Shown piece by piece: positions 1 to 12,110 of a DNA stretch of 64,000 nt (position 1 is its first letter; each line of letters opens with the position of its first letter). Under the pieces are notes generated by a model. The model was given only the letters and a program-made list of their open reading frames with translations, searched no databases and was not told the DNA's origin. This DNA is from Dolomedes plantarius (Eukaryota; Arthropoda; Arachnida; Araneae; Dolomedidae): NCBI GenBank assembly GCA_907164885.2, contig OU015493.1, forward strand, positions 64,797,477-64,861,476, read 5' to 3'. A program made the position numbers and the translations under genes.

Positions 1-440
1 CCATGTTGATATGTAAATTTGATTTATTTGATAGTATATAAATTTGATGTAATTATGAAAAAAAGTGTGAAATAGTAATAATTGTGTAATGATATTGTAA
101 GCATTATAATGCGATCTGTAAAAATAAGAAAAAGAAAATAATAATAAGAAGGAGAAAAAGAAAGAAAAAAATAAGGAAAAGTGAACACAGAAATGGTGGT
201 TGCCACTAAACTGCTAAATTTATATTAAAAAAAAATGTTAATGAATTATTAGACGGTCTTCGGCCTGTGGGCCGGGGTTGGAGGACCCGGAGTCCTTGAG
301 CCAGTGTGTCCTAGTTGAGCAGGATTGCGCTCGGGACGATTAGTTATCTGATTATCCGTATACCTTAACGGTTGGACAGGCATTCAATTGAATCTCACTG
401 TGCTTCAACAATAATCAGAACTAAGCATCTTTCGTGATTT
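1..440. other. AT-rich intergenic sequence, no gene seen
   Basis: The first 240 bases are low-complexity A/T-rich DNA. Bases 250-440 are more GC-rich and probably belong to the LINE remnant that follows, but I could not read a clear domain in them. Confidence 0.5.
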
Positions 441-1310
441 GACGTTCAAGATTTAGGGAGTTTTAAGACGGAAAAATATTTCTTATTTAGGCATGTCCTT
501 TGACAGAAAATTAACGTGTAGATTTCATGTCGAAAAGACTGTTAATTGGGCCTTGCATGGGTTGACGTTCTTGAGACGACTTGCAGGTTCTTAGAATAGT
601 TTTTCTAGAGCGACTTTCAACTTAGCATATAAAGCTTTTATTCTGCCCATGATCACTTACGTTCTGATGTTGTGAACGTTTGATGCCTTCATCACAACAG
701 ATAGTGAATTCGAGAGGCTTCACAATCAAGCTCTTCGTTTGATCACCGTAGCAGTGAAATCAATTCCAATAAATGCATTATTAATGAGCTCAATGAACGA
801 CCCATTCAATCAACTGTTGAAGAAAGAGCCTTACTTTTGTTGGGGAAAATCGCGTCTTTCACTATGGAACTATTATACCTTTTTACACCAGAGGAATCTT
901 AAAACTCATCACGTTTTTATGCAAAAAATCCTGCATCTGGAGGACTATTTCATTTTGAATTTTGAGACCAAACCCTTGATAACGCCTCTAATCCAACCAA
1001 TATCAAGGTATATTGGTTGGACCTCTTTCAAGTGCTTTCCAAGGAAAACACCTGGGATGCTGCTTTGGGATCCCTAACTTATGAAATTCTTAGTGCTCTC
1101 TATTCTGGAGAGGAGTGACTCCGTGTGTACCCTGACGGTTTTCCATATAAACGACTGGGCTAACGCAGGAGCAGGCATTTATTGCGAACTTATTTTCTTT
1201 CTATAACCTCGTAAGGTCCCAGCCAACTAACTGCCTTTGACGGAGAGATTGTGGCAATACGTTTGACTCTCTACAGGTTACCGCATTCTTACGTTACCTA
1301 GTAAAATTCA
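441..1310 (+). pseudogene. Decayed non-LTR retrotransposon: C-terminal reverse transcriptase plus RNase H
   Basis: This is a remnant of a jockey/I/R1-type LINE ORF2. Around 485-590 one frame reads a YLGMSFDRKLTCRFHVE block, which matches the conserved stretch after the RT catalytic region in these LINEs. It continues through LRRLAGS, AYKAFILPM and HNQALRLITVAVKSIP to about 1075, with a few stops. From about 1119 a second domain shows a damaged YTDGS-like start (VYPDGF), then AGAGIYCE and AFDGEIVAIRLTLYRLP. This resembles the RNase H domain of arthropod I-clade elements, whose usual block is FDGEIEAI. Stops and frame changes show it is dead. No 5' half, poly(A) tail or target duplication was found. 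The class is well supported; the exact clade is inferred. Confidence 0.75.
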
Positions 1311-2439
1311 AAATTCCTTAATGAAACCATGGAGGAATTCCCAGACTTTGAGTAACAACTAAAAGTAATAAAACGGCTCTAAGGTGCACTTGTCCACAAA
1401 CAACAATAAAACTTTTTTTTTTCTTGCAGGATTTTTTAGCTTTGCAGTAGATATTTTTATGCAATTTCTATTTCGCTTTTTGAGGTAGTTATCTTGACAC
1501 AACAATGCAACTTCATGTCAATGTAATTATACTAAAGTATAAACCATTTTGTTTGAGTCGATGAATGAAATGCATGTATACTAGTCTGGTCTGCTTCCAC
1601 AAATTCCGCATAACGTTACAAATCGGAAACAAACTGCAAATTCGAAACAACTATATAGCAGTCCATCCTAAGATTGCAGTCTTCTCGTATACTCTCCATC
1701 CATAAAATATTTTATACCATAATTACAAAAGATATTAACTGCGAATTTTGTGGACCGTGAAGGGTTCTGGAATTTTATATAAATGCGTTCTTATCATGAC
1801 TTTTTCCCCCTGCCATCAATGGTACTCAAAAAAGAGAGAGAGAGAAGTCGCTGGTGTTTTGAAAAGATTTAAAAGACCTTTTCAAACTACTTCGGAAATC
1901 CTTACGGAGCAAAATATATTTTCTTTAAAAACAAATTAAAAAAATGCTGAAAAAGCTTTAAAAGAATATCGCGCTCCGCCGAAATAAAAGTCCTTTTTCT
2001 TTACAATTTCTACCGGGAAACAGTTAAAGAATAAGTAGCAGATTGATTTGGTTCATCGTCCCGCATTCTTATTTGATGCTTTCTGGGGATTTTTTGCTTT
2101 GCTTATGGGAGGCTAGGCATGATTTTTCTGACAAAAAAAAGAGAGAGGGAGAGAGAGAAAGGGAGATTTAGACTGACGTGAAACGATGCTCATAAGAAAT
2201 AAATATTATTATATTTATGCCACATTTTGATACAGTCAAGTATCAACCGTTTTAATTATAGCTATTCTTCGTTCAAAATAGTTGATAGTTAGTTAAATTT
2301 ATATACAACAAGTTTCCTGCTTCCCATTTATAGCACTTATAACAACAAAATTCATCTTAAGTTGTTTTTGTTTTTTAATGCGGAGGCCTTGTCGTGAGAC
2401 ATTCGCACTGTATACCGCGGAAATTGTTGACTACTTCTC
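1311..2439. other. Intergenic, no gene recognised
   Basis: A mixed AT-rich stretch with short GA-rich tracts near 1836-1848 and 2140-2162. Short open frames here have no recognisable domain. Nothing else can be supported. Confidence 0.5.
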
Positions 2440-2520
2440 ATCTGAGAGAACCATACAGGTGAGTAAAACCTTGGTGCCACCACAATTTTGACCGAGCATC
2501 CCCAAGTTCGACACCCTGAG
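2440..2520. repeat. Possible SINE-body fragment
   Basis: A block at about 2470-2496 (ggtgccaccacaattttgac and following bases) closely matches one near 8022-8048 inside the tRNA-derived SINE at 7925-8245, in the same orientation. This suggests a fragment of the same SINE family. Boundaries are not determined. Confidence 0.35.
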
Positions 2521-2772
2521 GGCTCACACCTTCTTAAACCAAAGTAACATTTTCTTACAACAGTGTCAGGTACCACATTCAGGGATTGTCTAAAATAATG
2601 GAAACACTTCGCTTACAAAAGTGAATTTTGTCCCTACCGATTGATTAAAGAGCTGATTGCACAAATAACCACCATCTCTTTTTTTGTGAAGTCGTTTAGC
2701 TTATGTTCTCAAGGCTGTATTTTTTTACATTTCAAGCCGTGCTTTGCGACAATTAGCTGAAGGTGAGACAAA

Positions 2773-3970
2773 ATGAGCAACCTGACAGTGTTCCAAACAA
2801 ATGAAATTGTAGGTGCCAGGCCCTGATTTTCCATTAGGTCCGGGCCTAGGGGCCCCCGAATGTTGGGGGCCCCAAAAAATTTTCATTTTAAAAGGAAAAA
2901 AAAATTCCCAATTCAATTTTTTTTTATTTTACCTTTTTTTAATAGCAATTTTTTTTTATATATCCCATAAAATTTGATCGATTGATTGGTTCATCATATT
3001 TATAGTTATATGTATATTTCATCATATGTATGTTATAGTGTATATAAGGGATTAATAAGTTTTTCTGGTTGCATTGTATTGGTAATTTAATGACGAAGTT
3101 AATATGTTGTATTGTGTTTTGTTATTTGATAATGTTCTAGGCTTCTAAGCTTCAAATTGCCAATTCTTGGTAAAATGGTACTTTCACAATGATTCATGAT
3201 TTTTTTTTTTTTTTTTGGTGTGTGTGTGTGTCAATTTTGGAAATTTTACGCCCACATCAGTGTTAGGGAGCCCCCATCCCGAGTTGTGCCTATAATCAAG
3301 AATTTTCTAAATCGGACCCTGGTAGGTGCTTGCCTTTTTGGTGTTTTCGCAACCCAGTTATTAAGGGTTTCGTGAGGCACTGTTTTTAACTTCATGACAG
3401 AATGCAACGTTCGTGGCAAAACATTGTCTGAAAGACACAATTGTGGGAGGAAAATAAGACTCGCTGATGGAGACAGGAGGACATTAAAGGCGATTTTTAC
3501 CTCAGACAGAAAGTCCACTGGAACAAATGTGACAGCTGTGCTTAATATGCATGTACCGAACCCCGCTTCGGCTCATACAGTGAGAAGGGATCAGTATAAA
3601 CAAAATATTTATACCAGAGCAACTTTTCCAAAACTCCTTGTATCACAGATGAATGCAAAACTTAGACTACTGTGGTGCCACGAACACAAGACATGGAATG
3701 CTGGTCAATGGAAACATGTATTGTTTTCAGATGAATCAACCTTCACACTATTCTCCACCTCAGGACGTGTTTACATACGGAGAACGCAAGCAGAAGCTTA
3801 GAATCCAAACTCTCTCCTTCAAACAATAAAGTTTAGTCGAGGTTCTGTCATGCTTTGGGCGATTATATCGTGCTATCCAGCAGGTCCCATTATCACCTTA
3901 AGAAGACGCCGAGCAGAATTGGATTTGATAAGTGGAGTGCCTTGATCTGTAGATTTTAACTCCTGTACGC
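2773..3970 (+). pseudogene. Tc1 transposase, N-terminal and central part (broken)
   Basis: The ATG at 2773 opens MSNLTVFQTNEIVGA, the usual start of this Tc1 subfamily. The frame is cut by the MITE at codon 15 and resumes at 3330 (LFGVFATQLL). From 3394 to 3798 the frame is largely open: helix-turn-helix 2 with the GRK motif (NCGRKIRLADGDRRTLK), TVRRD, WCHEHKTWNAGQWKHVLFSDEST (first catalytic Asp in FSDES) and SGRVYIRRTQAEA. It then shifts frame into GSVMLW and AGPIITL near 3841-3900 and decays into inserted DNA after about 3970. Stops, frameshifts and two insertions make it inactive. Confidence 0.85.
2817..3321 (+). mobile_element. hAT-type MITE, copy 1 (505 bp, TSD gtaggtgc)
   Basis: The element begins caggccctgattttccatta and ends ...aaatcggaccctg, with CAGGG-type termini. 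It is flanked by an exact 8-bp duplication, gtaggtgc, at 2809-2816 and 3322-3329. An 8-bp TSD with CAG..CTG termini is the hAT hallmark. There is no coding capacity. Its ends are GC-rich (ggggcccc) and the core is AT-rich with a short GT run. A second copy of the family lies inverted at 23038-23547. Confidence 0.92.
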
Positions 3971-4361
3971 AAGATGTTTTATAATCAATGATAATGTGCT
4001 CAGTATTAAAAATTATTAAGATAAGTTAAAATTAAAAGTTACTAGTTACTTTCAATAATTTTTTTTTTATTTATTTTTTTTTTTTTTAAGTTTAGCACTT
4101 TCAAGAAATTGAAGGGTAAAAGAATATTATGAAGTAAAAATTAGAAAAATATTAAGATTAAGAAAATTAAGATTAAAAAGTAGAAATTAAAAATTTAAAA
4201 AGATAAGTTGAAATAAATTAACAAGTTAAGGAAAATGGCCCACAGCAAAAGAAAAAAAGGCCCTATGCAGGGTCATACAATTCGTAATGAGATGATTGCA
4301 GATTTCCGCGGGGGGAAAATAAAAATATTAAGGTAGGGAAATTTGGAAGAAGCGATACCAC

Positions 4362-4425
4362 CTAGGACCGAACCCACAACGTAGGGTTTCGGAGGTCAGC
4401 GAGATGCCACTGCGCTACGGCAGGA
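4362..4425 (-). repeat. tRNA-derived SINE head with A and B boxes
   Basis: The minus strand reads TAGCGCAGTGG (4407-4417), a good RNA polymerase III A box. It is followed at tRNA-like spacing by GGTTCGGTCCT (4364-4374), a B box with one departure from GGTTCGANTCC. The flanking arms do not form a proper acceptor stem, so this is a SINE head rather than a tRNA gene. It lies in foreign sequence inserted in the Tc1 element. Confidence 0.65.
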
Positions 4426-4557
4426 CACAAGCAAGTCAGCGAGATGGAATGTGTATCGCGATAAGGGCCTTAAGAAGACGGATAACTAGCAGTGTCTACT
4501 TAACCATTTGAGGCGACAATGCCCATTCAGTGGCGCAGACATTGTTCCCTGTAGAAC

Positions 4558-5470
4558 AATGGTTCTCAAACTTTTTAGACCTGCGGCTCCCTAGATCTAC
4601 AGATCATTTTGGACGGCACCCTTATTATGAACCAACCATTGTACAGTACAAAAAAAATTTTAATTTTTTCCTTGCTAGATTACTTTTCCCTTAATATAAC
4701 TATAAATGAGGTGGTAGAGGTGAAAAAATGAAAATAAAAATATTACAGTTTGTGTAAAGGGCCTTATTGTTATAAAAATGTAGTGGAATCTCGATCTATC
4801 GTTTTTCAAGGGACCGACTGAACTGAACGCTAAATGTGGGAAAAGGATAGATACGGGAACATAACAAAGCAATATGATCGTCGGGACTGGGTGAAATAAA
4901 CGACACATACGGGAAAACGATGATTCAGAGAGCGATCGAACGAGATTCCACTGTGTTATATTTAAATTTAACAATTGCTGTTTACATTGACTTCATATTA
5001 AATATTCTCAGAAGACATGCGAATATAAGACCATTTTATGTTACAGAAGAAACAAATTTCCATTTGAAAAATCAGTCTCAATATCTAAAAACTTAACATC
5101 AGTTAAATTTTCTGCCCTAATGAGAGGGATGTGCCTGTTATCTTTAATTAGTTCATGATATCTTGGTGTTTTTTCAGATATAGCTTTTTGCAATATTAAG
5201 TTTAGCTCTATTTTTAGATTTTATTACAGCAACAGCAGAATAACCCCACTCACAAAGGTAAGAACAAGCAAACGAAATCATACCACAAAGTGTCTTCTTG
5301 CTTAAAACTGGATACTCATCTTCGATGCTAACACCAAAACTCAAACAAAGACTGAGACTGGAACCTAAATTTCAAAGCTGAGTCCGTAGAAATGTCAATG
5401 AGCAGCTCTGCCTCCTCATTGATAAAATTCTTAAAATGTTGTTAAAACGTTTTAAAGGAAATCAAAGTCC
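4558..5470 (-). pseudogene. hAT transposon remnant with dimerisation (hATC) domain
   Basis: The terminus caatggttctcaaacttttt at 4558 resembles hAT ends of the CAGTGGTTCTCAAAC class. On the minus strand about 5130-5330 reads EDEYPVLSKKTLCGMISFA, then CSYLCEWGYSAVAVIKSKNR and AKLNIAKS. This matches the C-terminal hATC dimerisation region of ZBED/FAM200-like hAT transposases, whose usual block is YLCESGFSALxxIKTKYRN. Upstream, SCSDIDISTDSALKF fits the same protein. The opposite hAT end is missing at about 5470-5480, where Tc1 sequence resumes, so the element is truncated. A MITE sits inside it at 4783-4954. Confidence 0.7.
4783..4954. repeat. MITE, gtggaatctcg family, copy A
   Basis: About 172 bp with inverted ends: gtggaatctcgatctatcg on the left and, read inward from the right, cagtggaatctcgttcgatc. 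The interior (gggaaaacgatga, cgtcgggactgg) is shared, inverted, with copy B at 34509-34675. No coding capacity; TA-flanked Tc1/mariner-type ends are likely. Confidence 0.75.
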
Positions 5471-5485
5471 ATACAAAGTCGTATG

Positions 5486-5908
5486 ACGTATGCCGAGGCA
5501 TGGCGCCCCTGGCAATGTTTGGCTGTGACCCTGAGCGCCATGGCGCACACTTTGCAGAAGAAGATTACATCTTTCAAGATGATAGCGCCCCTATACACAG
5601 AGCTGGAACTGTTAAATCATGGTTTGAAGAATATGATGATGAAGTTGGACACCTTCCCTGGCCTGAACAATTCCAGATTTAAACATCATCGAGCCACTGT
5701 GGTCTGTATTGGAAAACGGAATGAGATCCCATTATCCTCCTCCAGTATCTCTGAAGGAACTAGAGCAGTTTTTCCCTGAAGAATGTGTAACATACCACTT
5801 ACCACCATCCATGTCTTATATGCGTCCATTCCATGGAGGATTCAAGCAATTTCGAATACCGAATGTGCTACAACACCATGTTAGGAGCGCAGTACCTGCT
5901 TCCCCAAG
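5486..5908 (+). pseudogene. Tc1 transposase, C-terminal part (broken)
   Basis: This is the continuation of the transposase beginning at 2773. The plus strand reads YIFQDDSAPIHRAGTVKSWF, with the second catalytic Asp, then HLPWPEQF. A frame change near 5682 gives the DLNIIEPLW-type segment in damaged form, followed by HYPPPVSLKELEQFFPEE. The last part to about 5905 decays before the terminal repeat. Several frameshifts are present. Confidence 0.8.
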
Positions 5909-5936
5909 GTGTTTCCATCATTTTGGACAACCCTTG

Positions 5937-6561
5937 TATATGCATTTCCAGCCGATTTACCTAGCAAGGTGAATCAAAGCACTTTATTAAATAACAGCTG
6001 TCGAGGAATATGAATTCTGCTACGCATCCGCGCATTAGTGACTTTGACTGGAAACTTATTTTTTCGGCTAGTAGATTAGTTTTCGGTTATGTTTGTAGCG
6101 TGTTGATTATGTGTCAGTAAAGTTATGTGTTATAAATATTTTTAGCAGCGTGTGATAAATGTTCAGAAAACTAAAAGGGCTCTGGATTTTTTCTACCTTT
6201 TAAATAATCTTCATCATTCCGGGAATCGACTCAAGAAAAGGTAAGAACTTTTGTTTTTCAAACTGCTTTTGGTTGGAACGACAGTTCTGCTAGTTACATT
6301 CATTCTGTGACGAAGAATATTTCCATCTGTTTAATTTTCACCTTTATTTGTTTATTTGCTTCACTATCTCTCCTTTCCCCATATCAAGGTATTTTATTTT
6401 GTTTTACAATATCTTTTCCGTTTCACTAGAGTTTCATTGTTGTAAAAGACGGCTTCAACCGGGTGATCATTTCTAGTGTGATAGTCAGTGTAAAAGTTAT
6501 CTTTTCTCAAGTTAATACGTTCTCACCAGATCACAGCTAATGAATACGCTTTATAGCCTGA
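5937..6561. other. Intergenic, no gene seen
   Basis: AT-rich sequence between the Tc1 element and a MITE. No coding or repeat signature could be supported. Confidence 0.5.
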
Positions 6562-7024
6562 CAGTCATAGGCGTAGCGTCGGGGAGCACGTCCCCCCCCC
6601 CCAACTTAACTTGAAATAAATTAAAACGTTAATAGAAGTTCGGTTAAAATTGGAAAAATGTAGAAAACTTTTAAGAAAGTTGGTTTTTTCCCCGCTTTTT
6701 TTCAAACTGTGAAAGTGAAGATTCCGATTACATCTTTAGCCTTAACATAGTTTTTAACAATGATATGATCCATAACAAAATTTCAATGCTATATTTTTTT
6801 TTCTCATTTTATTTATATTATATTTATTTTTCTCAATGTACAACTTTTGAATACTACTCAAACATCAATTATTTTACTGTTATTCAATTTTTTTAAAAAT
6901 CATAATATTTCATATTTTAAGGACCGCCCGACAGTCAGCGCGCTGAGGAGGACTGTAACTAAATTCAATTCGTGCCCCCCCCCCCAAAAAAAAAAAAAGT
7001 TAGAAGCACGGTACGCCTATGCTG
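6562..7024. repeat. Terminal-inverted-repeat MITE (cataggcgta ends)
   Basis: The left end reads cagtcataggcgtagcgtcg; the right end read inward is cagcataggcgtaccgtgct. The interior holds runs of 11 C near both ends and an AT-rich core. No exact target duplication is visible. The ends resemble hAT-type MITEs that start CAGxxxTAGGCGTAGC. Noncoding. Confidence 0.6.
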
Positions 7025-7924
7025 ACACTATAAAAGACATTGAAGTTCCATAGTCTGTAAACTATCTTTAAAGGGGAGTAATCGTTCGTATTGACAACTA
7101 CGTGCTCAACAAGTAAAGAAAAATTAAAAGAATTCAAGGATACCAAGCTAATGTGTCTCCATATATATATATCCTCCATCTAGGCCTATAAATTTCTGAA
7201 GATGGTGTTCCCATATGTCCCACGGAGAATTTAGCACTCCGGGACTTTCACCTCGTCAGAGCGGCAGTTTGGGCATCTTCAAATCTTATTTGATATAAAT
7301 GCTTCTTCAGATTTGGAAACCAGTCTGAAGGTTCAAAATCGCGGATGTAGGATGGATGGGGTAAGGTTTGCGGACGAAATTTTGGTAAGACAGCCCTTGC
7401 TACCATCGAAGATTGTGGGCGTTACCGCGATTGGGAATGGTACTCGGCGCAATTTGTCTGGCCTTGTTTTTTTCCCTCAAATGCAGCTTTCAGTTTTCTA
7501 GGCAGATTCCGGGACACAAAATTTCATTTTCTTTGCTTAACACTCATTTCGTTACGATATTTTTTCTCCTTCAAGATCATAGCACACGTGAAAAATACTT
7601 GAACGTGAAATTTTGCTTTAAAAAGTTTAAACATTTTTATGTATATTTTTGCTTTTTTTTTTTTTTACCTAGAAAAGGTATCAACATAATCTGTTTTCGG
7701 GATTTGCAAAAATTCTATTCCTAAAACTTGTAATCATTTTAAAAATCTAAGACTTTTTTTGTTTTGTTTTTTACACCAATTCTCGCTTTCGAAAAATGTT
7801 TCAGGAATGCTGAACAGAATTCAACAAAAATATCTTGTAAGGAATTCTATACGTACGATAAATCATGGAAAACTGAATGCCAATATTAATGGACATTAAA
7901 GTTGTTGTTTCTAATGCCCCCCTG
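7025..7924. other. Intergenic, unclassified, repeat-like
   Basis: A somewhat GC-richer stretch (7200-7500) looks repeat-derived, but I recognise no domain or terminal repeat. Short open frames on the plus strand (7313-7501, 7413-7724) have no recognisable motif. Confidence 0.4.
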
Positions 7925-8245
7925 GCCGCAATTTATTCCAGACCAGGTCCATATAGGCGAGCAGGCTGAGGGATGCGGCTCCGGTTTGTAATGGCACCAC
8001 AAGGGTCTGAGACCGATTTAGCCAGGTGCCACCTCAATTTTGACTTAGTACCCCCCCCCCCTTGGGACGGTATCTAGGGGATCGTACCCTCTCTGACCTC
8101 ATAGAGGGACTTTCCGGTCTACGAATTTAACGTGCCCCTAACCGGCCTAGACACGAAGGTATTTAACGGCCTAGTCGGGATTCGACCCGAGTATCCTCAG
8201 AACCGCAAGCCCGCATGCTATCGCTAGGCTATCTCGAGCTCGGAT
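7925..8245 (-). repeat. tRNA-derived SINE
   Basis: On the minus strand a tRNA-like head starts near 8240. It has an A-box-like TAGCCTAGCGA (about 8224-8234) and a B-box-like GGGTCGAATCCCG (about 8176-8188). A body of about 240 bp follows, with a run of 11 C at 8051-8061. Part of the body recurs at about 2470-2496. Confidence 0.6.
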
Positions 8246-10150
8246 ATTAAAGTAGAGAAGTACAGCAGCATACTCATCGATTTACAGCTTTAAAATGTTG
8301 GTTCTGGGTTGGTTTTAAAATGTTGTATCTGGTTTTGTAATCATCGCAGTAACATGCGATTTGTTATATTTCCAAAACACACGGCGGGCCCGGCATAGCA
8401 ACAAGGCCCAACTGGGATGAACCCCGCCGGTGCAAATAAGACTCCAACAGGCGATCACTTCGTGCACGGTCCAGACAAGAAAACCCCCATGGCAGGCGTG
8501 CAAAACATCCCCGCACAACAAGAGGCACAAGCGGCCAGCCACAGAACAGACAGAGGAGAAAAACTAAACTAAATTAAATAATAATAATAATAATTTGGAA
8601 GAAAAGAAAGAGCTAATCAGCTCTGGTAGAGGAAACTCACAAAAAGCCAACCCGACACAAACAGCGAAAAAAAACACACGGAGACAAGCCCAAAGAACTA
8701 CGACGCAATTAATGGGGGTGAACGACACCGCGAGAGCCAAAAGAAGAAAAAGAGCCAAGTCCTATAAGAGGACTGGCAAAGAAAACAAAAAATTTTAGAT
8801 GACGGTATCGCTACAAGAACAGGACAAGGAGACGACTTGGCCTAAATTGGGACTGGTCAATTTTGAGAGGGAATAGACGCAACCCTGGGCGCAGAACCAG
8901 CAACTTGAATTGAAATTCTCTTTGATACTGTGCAACCCACCCAGAGGAGCCATCGTGTCCTGTGATCGCCAATGGGCAATACCCCCAAAAACGAGTACCG
9001 GGGCCTCCAGGGTTGGACTAAAAATTAGCCCAGCTAACCTAGCAAGGCTACAGTCGATAGGTCAGAGTCCGAGGACAGGACCAAATCTAACTTACACAGA
9101 CCTCATGCTTTCTCTCTCATCATAGCAGGCCCTAACCTTAACCCTACTTTGCCTTCGGACTCCCTAGACATCACAAGTGGTAAGCAGTTCATCCTCAGGA
9201 AATCCTAACATTAAGGATTTGGACCAGTCAGATCAAGAAAAAAAAACTAATTGATACTAAGCTTAAGCCAGAAAAGAATTAATGTTAAACTGACACTTAG
9301 TATAGGGGTAGTCAGAAGATGGACTAGACTACGGCTTACAAGTATATTAGCAGGAAGGAAATTTTTATTAGGTGAGATGTTAAAAAGAATACTTACAACC
9401 GACCCTTGGCGTTGAAGTTGATATTACTGAAAACAAGTCCTGCTAGTACACACCTTACTAGCTTATTTGCTAGCAATTTTGACTTGGTCATCAAAGTATC
9501 TCCCGGAAGGTGATGAATTGCCAAGTTTTAGAATTTCCCCTAGCCGAATGAAACTTCATGGACAGTAATCTTCAAAACTCTTCCGCCTCTGCCGTGACCC
9601 CGGCTGGCGCCTAACAAGTCTTTATTTTCAGTCCTTTAGTATGTTTTAAGCCAAGAAAATTAAAATGTGCTCTTTTTAGGAATTTTGTGATATCCCGCAT
9701 TAATAAATCTTCCTGATCATCGTCTGAAAAAAACATCAGAATCCCTGCTTTAAATTAATAGTAAAAAAAGGTTGACTATTTTACCCTGTTTTGGCTCATC
9801 AATGAGGTTTTCCCGGCCTACCTTAAGAGACGTGATCCATCTATAAAATAATCTTTCGTGAGAGGTACCATTCCCAGAAATTTGTTGCAACGCACCAGCA
9901 ATTTTAGAAGATGTCCACTTGAATTTTGCTACAAATGTAATGATGCACTGACCTAAAAAAACAGCTTTTTTTTCTTTTCATTACGACAAAAAGGATCCTT
10001 TTTTACTTTTTACAAGACACTCTGGCGAAACCTAAACCAGATTATAACTGAGAAAATTGGTCTGCAGCTATCAACTGATCACAAAGGCAAATGTCAATTA
10101 GCATGTTTTGCAAGGACTTTGCCAAGCCCGTACGAACTGGAAACCCTGTA

Positions 10151-10153
<3 letters not shown>
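8246..10153. other. Intergenic, probably old repeat sequence
   Basis: The 8340-9180 part is distinctly GC-richer and contains overlapping open frames on both strands, but none shows a recognisable domain. It could be a decayed retrotransposon untranslated region. From 9200 to 10153 nothing specific is seen. Confidence 0.35.

Positions 10154-10209
<56 letters not shown>
10154..10209. repeat. Poly-T tract, 56 bases
   Basis: An uninterrupted T run. It may be the poly(A) tail of a minus-strand retroelement or a simple homopolymer; no element was found next to it. Confidence 0.95.
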
Positions 10210-10210
<1 letters not shown>

Positions 10211-11240
10211 GACATCCTTGTATTGCGTAGCAGATATTAATACGAACCAAATCTAAAAGCTCCAAAATTTGAAGTCTCTAAAATTATTTTATATCACAGT
10301 TATTTATCTCCTTATTTAATCCATACCTCAGACTACAGACGGAAATGAATTTTTTTTTTCTTGTCTTTACTCTTACATATAACTTTTTTAGCATCCTTTG
10401 TTGCCATTTATCCAGCAAAATACAGCTGGAAATTTCCGCTGCCATCTAGGGCAATACTGAAATGATAAAGCAGGAGACTATAATCTGATTTCTTTTGGCA
10501 TTCGAATCATATAAACCAGGATGGAACCCGAAGAGTGCAAAGGAGCAATCCATCAATCTGTGTCTTATCCCAATGCAATTATTGAAAGAAGGTTCTGTCA
10601 TTACTTCCGCTCAATTGGATTTAATGACATTCTTGCTTGCAGCTTCCGGCAGGAGAAGATAAGAATTGGGAAAAGAATTCAGGGGGTAATTATTCTGATA
10701 TTATGTAAGAGTTCTCAAAGGAATGGGGGCAAAGGAATCAGATAAAAGAAATAAAAATAGCTCTACAGATGATGATGATACGCTCAAAACTGCTAAACAG
10801 ACCCATCGTGATTTTCAAGAATGTAAAGTTTTTTAAATCTTTTAAAATATTTTTTTATATATAATGTAGTTTTTCGAATAAAATTTCGAATTCTTAGATA
10901 TATTTTTCTTCTAATATACGTAAGATCAAAGCATGAACTAGGAATTGATTCGTATGATGAATACCAGTCGATTTTCAGCGATAAAGAATATATCGCGAGT
11001 CGTATATGTTATTCTGGTCGGCATTATTAAAGCATAAAACCAGCGCAGTATTTCGTTAAGGTGTGAGAGACTGGTATGAGCTGAAATATTATGCTAAAAC
11101 TAAGTGCAACAATGAAAAATTACGAGGGCTGATCAAGCCTTGTTTTTCTCCGCCAACAATACAAAATTATAGTGTAATGATGATGTGCGTTTATACAATG
11201 TTTGAACGAGATATACAAAGATAATTTCATTCCTTTAAAT
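10210..11240. other. Intergenic, no gene recognised
   Basis: A 74-codon open frame at 10521-10745 (+) has no recognisable motif and is not supported as a gene. The remainder is AT-rich. Confidence 0.4.
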
Positions 11241-11387
11241 CAGTAGTTCTTAAAGTTTCGTTGATCAGGAACCACCTTTTTTATATAATAATAATAAAAT
11301 TTAAAAAATTTAAAAAAAAAAAAAAATTATGTCGTTCCCAATTTTAAGTTGTTAAATTCGTGGTTGTTTTGAAACGATTAAAATATG

Positions 11388-11424
<37 letters not shown>

Positions 11425-11441
11425 TTATTTATAATATATAC

Positions 11442-12110
11442 ATCCGGCACGTCCGGGACCTCAGTCGTGTCGAATTCGCGATTGTGCCGGATTATGGAAC
11501 ATCAATAATTTTAACAGGAATACCAAAGATAAATCACTCTAGATAAAAATGCAGACGATTAAAACATGTATTTTACGTACATTCTGAACCTCTGCAGACA
11601 ATAAAAATATTTCGCACTAAACCAAGTGTACAAGGCACAATCAGGAATTTCAAGTTTAGATTTCTTCAATGTGTGTCTTGATTCCATATTCTTTGCTGTT
11701 ACTTCTTGTTCAGCAAACCTCATAAGTTCCTCTTTTTGTTTCTTTATATCGTAAATGGTTGAAGAACCAATATTGAAAATTATGAAGTTTCTGTTTTCAC
11801 CTTTCTCGAGACGATTAATTATCTCTAGTTGTTGCTGTGTAGTGAGAGTCACATGCTTACGCTAATCAGTTTTATTAACGCTCCAAGAACTTGTGCTGGG
11901 CTTCCAGAACATTGTGCAAACGTGATTTGTAACCGTTATAAAACATGAAATACCGTACTGAAATGAACACTGAACTGACAGTTAATTACGAATAAACACT
12001 GAGGGAAATAAAAACGCGGGAACAAAAAAAACCCGAACGTGGACGGCTCAATCGGTGCCAGATTACAGAATGTGCCGAACCGTACATGCCGGACTTAAGA
12101 GCTTCTACTG
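11442..12110 (-). mobile_element. Pogo/Tigger-like element, internally deleted, 5' part kept
   Basis: The transposon start is at 12110 (minus), cagtagaagctcttaagtcc, followed by the TA target at 12111-12112. The other end near 11442 has lost its last bases to an AT repeat but keeps the ccggcac..ggacctcagt subterminal sequence. The same termini occur in full at 39992-40712. This copy retains the N-terminal transposase exon and lacks the catalytic part. Confidence 0.8.
11624..11852 (-). pseudogene. Pogo/Tigger transposase N-terminus (psq-type HTH)
   Basis: The minus strand reads MTLTTQQQLEIINRLEKGE then NIGSSTIYDIKKQKEELMRF and AEQEV. This is the CENP-B/psq-type helix-turn-helix of Tigger transposases, whose usual block is LEKKLEIIxRLExGE...VGxSTIxDIxKxKxxI. 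The frame passes without a catalytic domain into the element's 3' end, so it is a deletion derivative. The first codons look intact. Confidence 0.8.

Larger units (their letters stand above)
2580..5936 (+). mobile_element. Tc1-like DNA transposon, interrupted by insertions
   Basis: The terminal inverted repeats are recognisable. The left end reads caggga ttgtctaaaataatggaaac from 2580. The right end, read inward, is caagggttgtccaaaatgat ending at 5936 and followed by TA. The left flank has lost its exact TA. The element is 3.36 kb instead of the usual 1.6 kb. It carries a 505-bp hAT MITE at 2817-3321 and about 1.5 kb of foreign sequence between about 4010 and 5480, made of a tRNA-SINE, a hAT remnant and a MITE. 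The transposase is split into two coding remnants on the plus strand. Confidence 0.85.

Noticed and set aside
8315..9125. Overlapping open frames of 60-75 codons on both strands
   Set aside because: No domain, no splice context; they arise from a locally GC-richer repeat-like stretch.
10521..10745. 74-codon plus-strand frame starting MEPEECKG
   Set aside because: No recognisable motif, no supporting neighbours; chance open frame cannot be excluded.
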